Below are positions 1 through 9,055 of a stretch of 64,000 nt of DNA, in pieces (within the stretch, counting starts at the first letter, position 1; every line of letters starts with the position of its first letter). The DNA comes from Mesorhizobium australicum. Lineage in GTDB: Bacteria; Pseudomonadota; Alphaproteobacteria; Rhizobiales; Rhizobiaceae. Where the stretch lies: positions 4,779,501 through 4,843,500 of the forward strand of contig NZ_FXBL01000004.1 in the NCBI RefSeq assembly GCF_900177325.1, written 5' to 3'. Below the pieces are notes generated by a model. That model made no database searches, was not told the DNA's origin, and saw only the letters and a list, made by a program, of their open reading frames with translations. The translations under genes and the position numbers were made by a program.

Positions 1-13
1 AAGGATCAGAACA

Positions 14-943
14 ATGGCAATTCTCCTCGTCGCCGAACACGACAACGCTTCGCTGTCGGACCAGACCTCGAAGGCCCTCTCCGCCGCGCTGAAGATCGGC
101 TCGGACGTGCACATCCTCGTCGCCGGCAAGGGCGCCAAGGCAGCCGCCGATGCGGCCTCCAAGCTTAAGGGCGCAACCAAGGTGCTGCTTGCCGAGAGCG
201 ATGCGCTGGCCGAACGCCTTGCCGAGCCGGTCGCGGCCACCGTTGTCGCGCTCGCGGGCGGCTACGACACGATCATCGCGCCGGCGACCACCATGGGCAA
301 GAACGTCATGCCGCGCGTCGCTGCGCTGCTCGACGTGATGCAGATCTCCGAGATCATCGAGGTGGTCTCGGCCGACACGTTCAAGCGTCCGATCTACGCC
401 GGCAATGCGATCCAGACGGTGCAGTCGTCTGATCCGAAGAAGGTGATCACCGTGCGCACCGCCTCGTTCCAGGCGGCAGGCGACGGCGGCTCGGCCCCGG
501 TCGAGAGCGTCAACGCGGCGGCCGATCCGGGCCTCTCCTCCTTCGTCGAGAACCGGCTGTCGGAAAGCGACCGTCCGGAGCTGACCTCGGCCAAGATCAT
601 CATCTCGGGTGGCCGCGCGCTGGGCTCCTCGGAGAAGTTCCAGGAGGTCATCCTGCCGGTGGCCGACAAGCTGGGTGCGGCCGTCGGCGCAAGCCGAGCC
701 GCGGTCGACGCGGGCTATGCGCCGAACGACTGGCAGGTCGGTCAGACCGGTAAGGTGGTCGCGCCGCAGCTCTACATCGCGGTCGGCATCTCCGGCGCGA
801 TCCAGCACCTCGCCGGCATGAAGGACTCGAAGGTCATCGTCGCGATCAACAAGGACGAGGAGGCCCCGATCTTCCAGGTCGCCGACTACGGCCTCGTCGG
901 CGATCTCTTCACCATCCTGCCGGAACTCGAAAAGGCGCTTTGA
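14..943 (+). CDS. etfA: Electron transfer flavoprotein alpha subunit
   Basis: The 309-residue product is full length for EtfA/FixB. EtfA pairs with EtfB to hold FAD and AMP and carries electrons from acyl-CoA and N-methylamine dehydrogenases to ETF:ubiquinone oxidoreductase. The N-terminal alpha/beta domain begins [10 protein letters not shown]. The C-terminal FAD domain shows the family stretch [12 protein letters not shown] (about residues 198-209) and ends in [19 protein letters not shown]. An AAGGA ribosome site lies at bases 1-5. etfB is expected just outside the left edge. A 3-hydroxyacyl-CoA dehydrogenase gene follows on the same strand, which fits a fatty-acid or butyrate oxidation context. 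Confidence 0.95.
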   Translation: MAILLVAEHDNASLSDQTSKALSAALKIGSDVHILVAGKGAKAAADAASKLKGATKVLLAESDALAERLAEPVAATVVALAGGYDTIIAPATTMGKNVMPRVAALLDVMQISEIIEVVSADTFKRPIYAGNAIQTVQSSDPKKVITVRTASFQAAGDGGSAPVESVNAAADPGLSSFVENRLSESDRPELTSAKIIISGGRALGSSEKFQEVILPVADKLGAAVGASRAAVDAGYAPNDWQVGQTGKVVAPQLYIAVGISGAIQHLAGMKDSKVIVAINKDEEAPIFQVADYGLVGDLFTILPELEKAL

Positions 944-973
944 CAGCCGGCCTGCAAAGGTATGAAATCTCTG

Positions 974-1006
974 GGGCGGGGTAGACGAAGTCTCCCCGCC
1001 CTTTTA
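974..1006 (+). terminator. Hairpin with T-tract after etfA
   Basis: GGCGGGG (975-981) pairs with CCCCGCC (994-1000), and the inner AGAC/GTCT extends the stem. The hairpin is followed by CTTTTAG. It resembles a rho-independent terminator between etfA and the downstream dehydrogenase gene, so the two may be separately or only partly co-transcribed. Confidence 0.6.
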
Positions 1007-1064
1007 GTTTGCACTGCACAAAGACCCGGGGCACTCGGGTCCGGGTGGAGACAGGGCGAGGAAC

Positions 1065-1943
1065 ATGGGCAAGATCGGAACCGTCGGCATCATCGGCGCC
1101 GGGCAGATGGGCGGCGGCATCGCCCATGTCGCGGCACTCGCCGGCTACGACGTCCTCCTCTACGACATCTCCAAGGACCGCATCGAGAAAGGCATCGCCA
1201 CCGTCAGCGGCAATATGGCTCGCCAGGTCGCCTCGGGGAAAATGCCTGAACAGACCCGAAACGCCGCTGTTGGCCGCATCCGGCCGGCCGAGACGATGCA
1301 GGATCTCGCCGGCGCCGACCTCGTGATCGAGGCGGCGACCGAGGACGAGACGGTCAAGCGCAAGATCTTCCAGCAGCTCTGCCCGGTGCTGAACCCGGAG
1401 GCGCTGCTTGCCACCAACACCTCCTCGATCTCGATCACCCGCATGGCGGCGAGCACGGACCGGCCGGAGCGTTTCATCGGCATCCACTTCATGAACCCGG
1501 TGCCGGTGATGAAACTGGTGGAGCTGGTGCGCGGCATCGCCACCGTCGACCAGACCTTCGAGGCGGCGAAGGCCTTTGTCCATTCTCTCGACAAGACGAT
1601 TACGGTGGCCGAGGACTTCCCGGCCTTCATCGTCAACCGCATCCTGCTGCCGATGATCAATGAGGCAATCTATGTGCTCTATGAGGGCGTGGGCACGGTC
1701 GAGGGCATCGACACGGCAATGAAGCTCGGCGCCAACCATCCGATGGGACCGCTGCAGCTCGCCGACTTCATCGGCCTCGACACCTGCCTGTCGATCATGC
1801 AGGTGCTGCACGACGGCCTGTCCGACACAAAATACCGCCCTTGCCCGCTTCTGGTGAAATATGTCGAGGCTGGCTGGCTCGGGCGCAAGGCCGGCCGCGG
1901 CTTCTACGACTATCGCGGCGAGACGCCCGTTCCGACGCGGTAG
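1065..1943 (+). CDS. hbdA: 3-hydroxybutyryl-CoA dehydrogenase
   Basis: The 292-residue protein oxidises (S)-3-hydroxyacyl-CoA to 3-oxoacyl-CoA with NAD, in beta-oxidation or butyrate/PHB metabolism. The N-terminal Rossmann motif GIIGAGQMGGGIAH (residues 8-21) binds NAD. HFMNPVPVMKLVELV (about 139-153) is the 3HCDH signature carrying the catalytic His. The C-terminal domain contains GANHPMGPLQLADFIGLD and ends GRKAGRGFYDY. The length is usual for monofunctional HbdA. GAGG three bases before the ATG supports the start. The gene lies after etfA and converges on gloB, leaving only 5 bases between stop codons. Confidence 0.93.
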   Translation: MGKIGTVGIIGAGQMGGGIAHVAALAGYDVLLYDISKDRIEKGIATVSGNMARQVASGKMPEQTRNAAVGRIRPAETMQDLAGADLVIEAATEDETVKRKIFQQLCPVLNPEALLATNTSSISITRMAASTDRPERFIGIHFMNPVPVMKLVELVRGIATVDQTFEAAKAFVHSLDKTITVAEDFPAFIVNRILLPMINEAIYVLYEGVGTVEGIDTAMKLGANHPMGPLQLADFIGLDTCLSIMQVLHDGLSDTKYRPCPLLVKYVEAGWLGRKAGRGFYDYRGETPVPTR

Positions 1944-1948
1944 GCATC

Positions 1949-2716
1949 CTAGAACACGTCCTTCCGCTTCCTGACTTCGGCGAAGACCGCCTCGTCGGAG
2001 GCCGTTTCCATGCCCAGGTTCCTGCGGATTACCGGGTCGTGCCAGCGCAGGAACGGGTTGGTCGACATCTCGGCCATCAGCGTCGTCGGCAGCGTCGGCT
2101 TGTCGGCGGCGCGCAGCGCCTCGATCTCCTTCGCGCGCTCCTTCAGCGCTGAGTTGGTCGGGTCGATCGACAGCGCGAAGCGGGCGTTGGACAGGGTGTA
2201 TTCGTGGCCGCAATAGACGACTGTCTCAAGCGGCAGTTCGGCGAGCTTTTTCAGCGACCGATACATGTCGGCCGGCCCGCGCTCGAACAGACGGCCGCAG
2301 CCGAGTGCGAAAAGAGTATCGCCGGCAAAGAGCAACCCGTCCTTCGGCAGGTGATAGCAGACGTGGCCGGCCGTGTGTCCGGGCGTCTCGATGACGCGGA
2401 CCGGATGGCCGGAGAAGTCGAAGCTCTCGCCATCGACCACCGTCCTGTCGATCCCGGGGATCTTCGCGGCCTCCGCCTTCGGCCCGATGATCGTCAGGCC
2501 GAAGCGCTCCTTCAGCGCGAGATTGGCCTCGACATGGTCGGGGTGGTGGTGCGTGGTGAGGATGACAGTCGGCCGCCAGCCGGTGCGCTCAATCGCCTCG
2601 AGGATCGGCCGCTCCTCGGGCGCGTCGATCACTGCGGTCTGCCCGGTCGAGGCGTCGTGCAGCAGGACACCGAAGTTATCGCTTCGGCACATGAATTGTT
2701 CGACCATCAGGGGCAT
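1949..2716 (-). CDS. gloB: Hydroxyacylglutathione hydrolase (glyoxalase II)
   Basis: GloB hydrolyses S-D-lactoylglutathione to lactate and glutathione, the second step of cytosolic methylglyoxal detoxification. The metallo-beta-lactamase metal motif appears as THHHPDH, followed by the later metal ligands in GHTAGH, FAGDTLF and YCGHEY. The C-terminal HAGH domain contains LGMETAS. The ATG at 2716 (MPLMVEQF) was chosen because GGAGAAG precedes it at good spacing; this gives 255 residues, the usual size. An extension upstream to 2758 would be atypical. The gene is divergent from a methyltransferase gene 101 bases away. Confidence 0.94.
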   Translation of the reverse strand: MPLMVEQFMCRSDNFGVLLHDASTGQTAVIDAPEERPILEAIERTGWRPTVILTTHHHPDHVEANLALKERFGLTIIGPKAEAAKIPGIDRTVVDGESFDFSGHPVRVIETPGHTAGHVCYHLPKDGLLFAGDTLFALGCGRLFERGPADMYRSLKKLAELPLETVVYCGHEYTLSNARFALSIDPTNSALKERAKEIEALRAADKPTLPTTLMAEMSTNPFLRWHDPVIRRNLGMETASDEAVFAEVRKRKDVF

Positions 2717-2817
2717 GAGCAGCTTCTCCGGGAGATGGCCGGAAGATAGGGCGGCCACCGGCCGATGTCATCCCGCGTTCCTTGAACAATCACCGACACA
2801 CGGGTACCGTCCAGACC

Positions 2818-3564
2818 ATGCATGCCGACATCGTCGATCTTCGCGCCTTCTATTCGTCCCTGCTCGGCAGGCTGGCGGAGAAGTCGATCGCGGCCGCGAT
2901 GGAGCCCGTGTGGGCTGCGGTCCCCAACGAGCGGCTGGTTGGCCTCGGCTATGCGCTGCCCTGGCTGGAACGGTTCGGGAGCGACGCCGAGCGCGTCTTC
3001 GCCTTCATGCCGGCGACGCAAGGGGCCGTGAACTGGCCGCCGCAGGGGCCGTCCGCCACCGCTCTCGTGTTCGACGAGGAACTGCCGCTGCCCGACTCCT
3101 CGATCGACCGTATCCTGATGGTCCATGCGCTCGAGCATTCCGAGGACCCGCACGAGACGCTGAAGGAAATGTGGCGGGTGCTGGCCCCGAACGGACGCCT
3201 GGTCGTCGTCGTGCCGAACCGCCGCGGCGTCTGGGCCCGCCTCGAACACACGCCCTTCGGCACCGGCCGGCCCTATTCGCGCGGCCAGCTCATCAAGACG
3301 CTGCGCGAATCGAACTTCACCCCCGGTCTCTTCTCGGAGGCGCTGTTCTTTCCGCCGAGTCATCGCAGGGCGGTCCTGCGCCTGCATCACTATCTCGAGC
3401 GGGCCGGGCGGCGCTTCTGGCCGATGTTTTCCGGCGTGATTGTCGTCGAGGCGCAGAAGCGGCTCTATCAGGGAATTCCCGTCAGCCGGCGCGCCTCGCG
3501 CCGCGTTTTCGTGCCCGTTCTCAGTCCGCAGGGCGCCGGACGCAGCTCGTTAACCGATCGGTAA
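2818..3564 (+). CDS. Class I SAM-dependent methyltransferase, substrate unknown
   Basis: The 248-residue protein has the methyltransferase-11 core. LPLPDSSIDRILMVHALEH (about residues 94-112) is the region after motif II, and LAPNGRLVVVVPNRRGVWAR is the post-core strand. The canonical glycine-rich motif I near the N-terminus is weak, as in several divergent members. It is divergent from gloB, an arrangement I recall from other rhizobia but cannot check here. The ATG at 2818 (MHADIVDL) is preferred over one 36 bases upstream because the sequence before it does not look like the family. The substrate cannot be inferred. Confidence 0.8.
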   Translation: MHADIVDLRAFYSSLLGRLAEKSIAAAMEPVWAAVPNERLVGLGYALPWLERFGSDAERVFAFMPATQGAVNWPPQGPSATALVFDEELPLPDSSIDRILMVHALEHSEDPHETLKEMWRVLAPNGRLVVVVPNRRGVWARLEHTPFGTGRPYSRGQLIKTLRESNFTPGLFSEALFFPPSHRRAVLRLHHYLERAGRRFWPMFSGVIVVEAQKRLYQGIPVSRRASRRVFVPVLSPQGAGRSSLTDR

Positions 3565-3606
3565 CCATGTTGTCGCAGCATTCCCCCGGGCAAATCGGGG
3601 AATAGC

Positions 3607-3807
3607 ATGCAGATCACCCGCTTCGACGACCGGCGCGTCATTGGCGCCATCATCGCGCAGCTTTCGGAGCTGGGCTGGGAGCTCGACGACCTCGACATGC
3701 ATCTGAGCCTTCACGGTCCAGTCGATCTCGACCTGCTGCAGGAATGCATCCGGGAGGCCAACGAGGCCCGGACGGACGCACCTCTGCCCCTCGCCCAAGC
3801 CGCCTGA
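3607..3807 (+). CDS. Small acidic hypothetical protein (66 aa)
   Basis: I do not recognise this protein. It begins MQITRFDDRRVIGAIIAQ and is acidic (ELDDLDMHL, VDLDLL), with an amphipathic helical look and no membrane segment or signal peptide. GGGGAAT lies 4-10 bases before the ATG. It sits 42 bases after the methyltransferase gene on the same strand and may share its transcript. Opposite-frame readings over the same bases are arginine-rich and unlikely to be real. Confidence 0.55.
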   Translation: MQITRFDDRRVIGAIIAQLSELGWELDDLDMHLSLHGPVDLDLLQECIREANEARTDAPLPLAQAA

Positions 3808-3863
3808 CCGCATCAAATCCTGCAATCGGCTTCCGCGCAACGGACGTCACGCGGAAGCAGAGG

Positions 3864-4802
3864 TTAAGCTGTGACGAGCCTCGGGCGCTGGCCGATCTTG
3901 TCCAGATCGAACGAGGTCGTCTGGTAGACCTGGTTGATCCAATTACCGAACAGTAGATGGGCATGCGAGCGCCAGCGGTTGAGCGGTGGCCTGCTAGGAT
4001 CGTCGTCCGGATAGTATTCGTGCGGTATCGCGATCGGCGTGCCCGCGGCGACGTCGCGATCGTATTCTTCCTTCAGCGACGTCGAGTCGTATTCGATGTG
4101 GTTGAACATGTAGAGCCGGTTGCCCGTCCGTTCGGCGACAAGGCATGGGCCGGTCGCATCCGATTCCATCAGCAGCTCCAGGCTCGGCGCGGCGGAGACG
4201 TCGACGGCCTTCACCTCTGTCCAGCGCGAGACCGGAATGGCAAAATCGTCCGAGAAGCCGGCGAGATAGGGCGACGCCGGGGCATTGTTGGTGTGCCTGA
4301 AGACCCCGAAGGCCTTCTTGTCCAGCGGATATTTCGGGACGCGATGGAAGTGCCAGGCGGCCGCCATGGCGCCCCAGCAGATGAAGAAGGACGAGTGCAC
4401 ATTCGACTTCGTCCAGTCGAGAATGCGGGTCAGCTCGTTCCAGTAGGACACCTGTTCGAACGGCAGCAGCTCGATGGGCGCTCCGGTGATGATGAAGCCA
4501 TCGAACTTGCGCTCCGCGACCTCTTCCCAGGTCTGGTAGAAGGAGATCAGGTGTTCTTCGGACGTGTTCCGAGCCTTGTGGCCGCCGATGCGCACGAGCG
4601 ACAGTTCGACCTGCAGCGGGGACGCCCCGATCAGGCGCGCAAACTGCGTTTCGGTGCGGATCTTGTTGGGCATCAGGTTCAGGAGCCCGATCTGCAACGG
4701 ACGGATGTCCTGGCGCAGCGCGGTCCGCTCGTCCATCACGGACACGCCCTCGCGCACGAGGACTTCCCGGGCAGGAAGCTGATCGGGTATCTTGATCGGC
4801 AT
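3864..4802 (-). CDS. metA: Homoserine O-acetyltransferase, MetA family
   Basis: This 312-residue MetA-family protein activates homoserine for methionine synthesis. The catalytic Cys is C142 in [10 protein letters not shown]. Residue 111 is Glu, in [13 protein letters not shown]. In this family Glu111 goes with acetyl-CoA use, whereas the E. coli succinyltransferase has Gly, so acetyl transfer is the better call; this is an inference from one position. The ATG at 4802 is preceded by GGAG at 6-base spacing. It is expressed behind a SAM-II riboswitch and a terminator hairpin (4814-4917), so methionine surplus should lower expression. Confidence 0.93.
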   Translation of the reverse strand: MPIKIPDQLPAREVLVREGVSVMDERTALRQDIRPLQIGLLNLMPNKIRTETQFARLIGASPLQVELSLVRIGGHKARNTSEEHLISFYQTWEEVAERKFDGFIITGAPIELLPFEQVSYWNELTRILDWTKSNVHSSFFICWGAMAAAWHFHRVPKYPLDKKAFGVFRHTNNAPASPYLAGFSDDFAIPVSRWTEVKAVDVSAAPSLELLMESDATGPCLVAERTGNRLYMFNHIEYDSTSLKEEYDRDVAAGTPIAIPHEYYPDDDPSRPPLNRWRSHAHLLFGNWINQVYQTTSFDLDKIGQRPRLVTA

Positions 4803-4813
4803 CGCAAACTCCA

Positions 4814-4849
4814 AACAAAAACCGGCCTGCGGGTCGCGCAAAGCCGGTT
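4814..4849 (-). terminator. Riboswitch-associated terminator hairpin before metA
   Basis: On the minus strand AACCGGC (4843-4849) pairs with GCCGGTT (4820-4826), followed by TTTTTGTTT. It lies between the SAM-II aptamer and the metA start, so it is probably the regulated attenuator. A mutually exclusive antiterminator is not obvious by eye. Confidence 0.7.
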
Positions 4850-4862
4850 GCAATCTGCGACG

Positions 4863-4917
4863 GCCCTTTAGCGACTTGTTTAACGTGGCTGCAAGCCGAC
4901 CGGCCAAATCACCACGG
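4863..4917 (-). promoter_or_regulatory. SAM-II riboswitch aptamer upstream of metA
   Basis: On the minus strand the sequence follows the SAM-II consensus: CGTGGTGATTTGGCC, then GGCTTGCAGCCACG, then TTAAACAAGTCGCTAAAGGG. P1 is CGTGG with CCACG (4884-4888). The GGTGATTT and GCTAAA blocks are the conserved pseudoknot parts. SAM-II riboswitches are found mainly in Alphaproteobacteria, in front of metA and other methionine genes, and bind S-adenosylmethionine to switch expression off. The predicted transcription start, about 4921, falls at the 5' edge of the aptamer. Confidence 0.92.
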
Positions 4918-4927
4918 GTTCACGCAC

Positions 4928-4956
4928 CACATAGTCCCGCCCGGAGCGGGCGTCAA
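4928..4956 (-). promoter_or_regulatory. Sigma-70 type promoter for metA
   Basis: On the minus strand, TTGACG (4951-4956) and TATGTG (4928-4933) are separated by exactly 17 bases. The spacer holds a GC-rich inverted repeat, CCCGC/GCGGG. A start near 4921 would produce the riboswitch leader at its first nucleotides. Confidence 0.65.
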
Positions 4957-4997
4957 TGGGACGGCGAACCGGCACAGCCGGCCCGCCGCATCCCATG

Positions 4998-6350
4998 TCA
5001 TGCATCGATGTCGACGTTGCTCGTCTCCTTGCCGACCAGCAGAGCGCTCAGGGTGATGAGCGCCATGACCGACAGGTAGACGCCCACCCAGAAGGGGCTG
5101 CCTCCGCCCACGCTCCAGAGCGCCACCGCCACGAAGGGAGCGACTGCGGCGCCGAGGATCGAGGAGACGTTGTAGGACACGCCCGAGCCCGTATAGCGCA
5201 CATTGGCCGGGAAGAGCTCCGGCAGCAGCGCGCCCATCGGGCCGAACGTCATGCCCATCAGCGTGAAGCCAAGGATCAGCCAGGCCAGCACGCCGGGTGT
5301 GCCGAGCGAGAGAAGCGGCACCCAGCACAGGCCGAACAGGGCGATGCCCGTCGTCACCCAGATGAGCGTCTTGCGGCGGCCCCAGCGGTCGGCCCAGGGG
5401 CCGGACACCAGCGTGAAGATGCCGAAGAAGACCACGCCAACGATCATCATCAGCACGAAGGTCCGGTAGTCGTAGCCGAGGCCCGGCACCGCCGCCGTGG
5501 TGGCCGCGCGGCCGTAGCTGAGCGAAAAGGTCGTCATCAGGTAGAACAGCACGTAGGTCGCCAGCATGTAGAGCGTGCCCAGGATAAGCTCCTTCCAATG
5601 GTCGCGGAACGCGGCAGCCAGCGGCAGCTTCTGCACCTTGCCCTTCTTGACCGTGTTCTCGAAGGCCGAGCTCTCGACGAGGTTGAGCCGCACCCAAAGG
5701 CCGACGGCGACCATGACGATCGAGAACAGGAAGGGGATGCGCCAGCCCCAGTTCAGAAAGGCTTCGGAAGGCCGCGAGGGGTCGTCCGACGGCATCAGCG
5801 CGGCGATGACCAGGAACAGCCCGTTGGCGATAATGAAGCCGATCGGCGCGCCGAGCTGCGGGAACGTGCCGAACACCGCCCGCTTGCCGGCCGGCGCATT
5901 CTCGGTCGCCACGAGCGCCGCGCCGCTCCACTCGCCGCCGAGCGCGAAGCCCTGTGCCAGGCGCATGATCACCAGCAGCGCCGTGGCGAGCCAGCCCGCG
6001 GTTTCGTAGGTCGGCAGCGCACCGATCAGGAAGGTCGCGATGCCCATGGTGAGCAGCGCACCGACGAGCGTGATCTTGCGGCCGCGCCGGTCGCCGAGAT
6101 GACCGAAGAAGATCGCCCCGAGCGGGCGCGCCACCATGGCGGCGCCGAACACCGCGAAGGAGGCAAGCAGCGCGGTCGTCTCATTGCCCGCCGGGAAGAA
6201 AAGGTGCGGGAATACGAGCACTGCCGCGGTGGCGTAGACGTAGAAATCGTAGAACTCGATCGTCGTGCCGACCAGGCTTGCGAGAATGACGCGCGAGCGC
6301 GGATTGGCTGGCGCTGCGTGTCCGGCGTTGGCCGTCGCGATGGTCGACAT
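4998..6350 (-). CDS. MFS transporter, metabolite:H+ symporter (MHS) family
   Basis: The 450-residue integral membrane protein has about 12 hydrophobic segments. It carries the MHS-family opening RVILASLVGTTIEFYDFYVY and the MFS loop 2-3 motif FFGHLGDRRGRKITL. Relatives import organic acids, proline/betaine or shikimate by proton symport; the substrate here cannot be read from sequence. The ATG at 6350 (MSTIATAN) has AAGGAG at 7-base spacing, while a longer reading would add about 88 low-complexity residues. It is followed on the same strand by metA, which has its own promoter. Confidence 0.88.
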   Translation of the reverse strand: MSTIATANAGHAAPANPRSRVILASLVGTTIEFYDFYVYATAAVLVFPHLFFPAGNETTALLASFAVFGAAMVARPLGAIFFGHLGDRRGRKITLVGALLTMGIATFLIGALPTYETAGWLATALLVIMRLAQGFALGGEWSGAALVATENAPAGKRAVFGTFPQLGAPIGFIIANGLFLVIAALMPSDDPSRPSEAFLNWGWRIPFLFSIVMVAVGLWVRLNLVESSAFENTVKKGKVQKLPLAAAFRDHWKELILGTLYMLATYVLFYLMTTFSLSYGRAATTAAVPGLGYDYRTFVLMMIVGVVFFGIFTLVSGPWADRWGRRKTLIWVTTGIALFGLCWVPLLSLGTPGVLAWLILGFTLMGMTFGPMGALLPELFPANVRYTGSGVSYNVSSILGAAVAPFVAVALWSVGGGSPFWVGVYLSVMALITLSALLVGKETSNVDIDA

Positions 6351-6633
6351 GGATATGCTCCTTGGAAGGCCGGCAGAATCTGGCCTGGGCGCCGGTTGCG
6401 CTCCGCTGCTGCCGCACGTTTTGGTCCGGGATTGCGGCTGCGCTATCAAAACGATGGTGTCTCTTGAAGGTCCGATCGTGCATAGCCGCCATGCGTCACC
6501 GCCGGGTTGGGGCCGGCGGACGTGGGGAGAGCGGCGCTCCGGCAAAGATTTGCCGCGAAAGTGAAGTCCGACACGCTCAACTTTCGCATCTGGTTGTATG
6601 TTCCGCGAATACAACTTGGTGGGGAGGAAGGGG

Positions 6634-8004
6634 ATGGCACGCAGATATGGGGCCAGACGGCGTTATGTCGTCCTGCCGGGCGCGGGAGTAACAAGCGAGA
6701 CGATGCAGTCCTCGGTGGCAGGCATGCGTGCGGGCATCGTCAAGGTCGCCGCGGACAATATCGGCCGCTACGGGCATTTCAGCGCCAACACCATGGTGGC
6801 GGCCGCCCGCTCGGCCAGCGACGAGCTCGGCGAGGCAGTCGGCAGCAGCGACTTCGAAGTCGTGTCGCAGCGATTTCCCGACGGCCCTGCCGTGGTCGCG
6901 ATGACGCATGCGGGCAGGCTCGCGCTGGAGGCGGCCAATCCCGACCTTCGCGTGCTGCCGATTACCAAATACTACCTGCCAGGCCGCAAGCCGCAGCGTG
7001 CCACGGCGCGCACGGCCGGCGCCATGCCGAGCGGCATCAGCGCGGTCGACGCCGCCGGTACTGTCTTTTCCGCCGACGCCAAGCAGTACTTCCTGGCGGG
7101 AGAGGTCAACGGGCACCAGAACGGCAAGGACGTGACCGTCGGCGTCGTCGACACCGGCGTCGACAATGCCCATCCGGCACTGGCAAAGAGTGTCGGGCTG
7201 CTGCGCTGCCTCATCGCCGGGGCGGATCCGACATCTGGGCGTCCGGTCGACTGGGGATCTGACTGGACCGAGGAGGCTGGCCACGGAACCCATGTCGCCG
7301 GCATCATCGCAGCCGAGGCAGGCCACGGCGGCCCGGCGGGCGTTGCGCCGGAAGCACGCGTCATCTCCTATCGCGTGTTTCCCGACACGGGTGGCGCGCC
7401 GAAGGGAGCGGAAAATCCGGAGATCATCGATTCCATCCGCGCGGCGATCGACGACGGATGCGACATCGTCAATCTCAGCATCGAGGGGCCGAAACTTCGG
7501 GAGGACGGTGTCCGCAACGCGATCAACGACGCATGGGTGCACGGGGTGGTCTGCGTCGCCGCAGCCGGCAATGGCTTCGGCCTTCCCGTCAGCTACCCGG
7601 CCGCACAGCCGCACTGCGTGGCGGTGACGGCGATCGGGCGCGACGGTGCCTTTCCGGCCGTCCCCGCCTTCACCGTCCATGTCTCGAACCAGCGCTCCGC
7701 GGTGGACCCGGCGATCTTCCTCGCCTCCTTCTCCAACTACGGCCCCCAGGTGCAGTTCACCGCGCCGGGCCATGCCATCGTCTCGACATTCCCGAACGGC
7801 GGCTGGTGGATCATGTCCGGCACCTCGATGGCGGCGCCGTTCGTCAGCGGCATCCTCGCCCGCTTCCTGTCGGGCAACCCGAACATCATGGCCATGGAAC
7901 GAAACCAGTTGCGCAGCGCCGCGATGGTGCAGATGCTGATCGCACGCGCCAAGGTGCTGCGGCTGCCCCAGGCCGCACAGGAGGGCTACGGATTGCCGGC
8001 CTGA
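6634..8004 (+). CDS. Subtilisin-like serine protease (S8 family)
   Basis: The 456-residue protein carries a complete S8 triad: Asp in VGVVDTGVDNAHP, His in GHGTHVAGIIA, and Ser in SGTSMAAPFVSG, with the oxyanion Asn in AAAGNG. About 165 residues precede the catalytic domain. There is no clear signal peptide; the protein starts MARRYGARRRYVVLPG and a prodomain-like region follows (about residues 60-110), so it may be cytoplasmic or exported by an unrecognised route. The ATG at 6634 follows GGGAGGAAGGGG. A 92-residue gene follows after 38 bases. Confidence 0.9.
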   Translation: MARRYGARRRYVVLPGAGVTSETMQSSVAGMRAGIVKVAADNIGRYGHFSANTMVAAARSASDELGEAVGSSDFEVVSQRFPDGPAVVAMTHAGRLALEAANPDLRVLPITKYYLPGRKPQRATARTAGAMPSGISAVDAAGTVFSADAKQYFLAGEVNGHQNGKDVTVGVVDTGVDNAHPALAKSVGLLRCLIAGADPTSGRPVDWGSDWTEEAGHGTHVAGIIAAEAGHGGPAGVAPEARVISYRVFPDTGGAPKGAENPEIIDSIRAAIDDGCDIVNLSIEGPKLREDGVRNAINDAWVHGVVCVAAAGNGFGLPVSYPAAQPHCVAVTAIGRDGAFPAVPAFTVHVSNQRSAVDPAIFLASFSNYGPQVQFTAPGHAIVSTFPNGGWWIMSGTSMAAPFVSGILARFLSGNPNIMAMERNQLRSAAMVQMLIARAKVLRLPQAAQEGYGLPA

Positions 8005-8042
8005 CGGGCCGCTCCTATATTCAGGCGCGCAGGAGGCATCCC

Positions 8043-8321
8043 ATGGGCGAGTTTCGGACAAGGCTGGTACTGCTGGAGGACTATGCGCGCCGCGCCCCCA
8101 ACCAGACGAGCCCCGACACCGAAGACCTGAAGAAGCAGCTCGCCTCGCTGCCGGAACTCGGCGAGGTCGAACTCGCGCCCAACACCCAATCGACCGTCAT
8201 CGCCACCGTGCCGATGAACAGTCCGCGCGACCGCGAAAAGGTGAAGGCGCTCATCAACCGGAAGGTTGACGGTTGGCAGGTAATCGAGGAGTCGACCTAC
8301 AACCTGCCCAAGACCTTCTGA
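8043..8321 (+). CDS. Small protein following the subtilase, possible propeptide-type inhibitor
   Basis: The 92-residue product begins MGEFRTRLVLLEDYARR and contains LASLPELGEVELAPN. I do not recognise a named family. AGGAGG before the ATG makes translation likely. Its position right after the protease gene, and its size and alternating beta/alpha look (VELAPN, STVIATVPM, DREKVKALINRKVDGWQVIEES), resemble a stand-alone I9-type subtilisin propeptide, which could act as inhibitor or folding partner. That role is inference. The last 25 bases overlap the end of the convergent DUF2182 gene. Confidence 0.7.
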   Translation: MGEFRTRLVLLEDYARRAPNQTSPDTEDLKKQLASLPELGEVELAPNTQSTVIATVPMNSPRDREKVKALINRKVDGWQVIEESTYNLPKTF

Positions 8322-9046
8322 CGCGGCAGAAGCGCGCGAAGCGTCTCAAAGGCCGGCGGGACCTGCCATCGCGGGGACCCCGCCGGGAGAACTCTCTCGC
8401 AGAACAATACGAGGGCAACCACCGCCATCGCGGCCACGTGACCGCCTGCGACGGTGAACGGCACCAGCATCCAGGGCCAGCACGTCATCACGCACGCGGA
8501 GCCGGTGCGCAGGCCGTGGGAGAGGCATTCCCGGTTGGCCCGCGAACCGAACGCGCTGATCCGGTGCCGCCGGTGGCAGAGGTTGCGTGCCACCTGTGCT
8601 GCCGGCGACGCACTCCAGAGAACAGCAAGCACGAGGGATACTGGCAAGGCGACCGAACCCGGCAGGACGAGCAGCATCGCCACAACGGCTGGAACGAGGA
8701 TGACGGCGGCTGCAAGCCACGCCAGCACATAGCCGGCCCCGAACAGGGCCAGTGCGCGGGACCGACGCCTCGCGATGCTCGAGCGCCAGACGTTGTCCAC
8801 GGGATCGGCGATCAGCAGCGGCATCATCGCCGCCACCATCAGAGTCCACTCGGCCAGGACTGGCCAGATGGACCAGCCCGGCCCGAGCGCGAGCGGCAGT
8901 TCGGACAACGGAACCCGCCCGAGCGCGCCGCAGAGCGCGGACAGGCCGTCCTGCCGCTGCAGGAGCGCGGAAGCCGCGAAGCCCGACGCCGCCACGACGG
9001 CCAGTCCGCGCAGCGGCGGCGATGCGGTCGACAGGAACGAGAACAC
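8297..9046 (-). CDS. DUF2182 integral membrane protein
   Basis: The 249-residue protein has six or so hydrophobic segments and the DUF2182 hallmarks: WTLMVAAMMPLLI in the second membrane helix and a later Cys/His-rich stretch (NLCHRRHR and CVMTCWPWML). DUF2182 proteins have been suggested to handle metal, possibly copper, but the function is not established. The start is GTG with GAGG upstream. It lies 9 bases after the tyrosinase gene on the same strand, so the two probably form an operon, and a copper-related role for the pair is plausible but inferred. Confidence 0.78.
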   Translation of the reverse strand: MFSFLSTASPPLRGLAVVAASGFAASALLQRQDGLSALCGALGRVPLSELPLALGPGWSIWPVLAEWTLMVAAMMPLLIADPVDNVWRSSIARRRSRALALFGAGYVLAWLAAAVILVPAVVAMLLVLPGSVALPVSLVLAVLWSASPAAQVARNLCHRRHRISAFGSRANRECLSHGLRTGSACVMTCWPWMLVPFTVAGGHVAAMAVVALVLFCERVLPAGSPRWQVPPAFETLRALLPRQKVLGRL

Positions 9047-9055
9047 CGCCGTTCC

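Noticed and set aside
4956..6467. A 503-codon plus-strand frame opposite the MHS transporter gene
   Set aside because: The transporter on the other strand has strong membrane and family motifs and a good ribosome site. The plus frame is His/Arg-rich.
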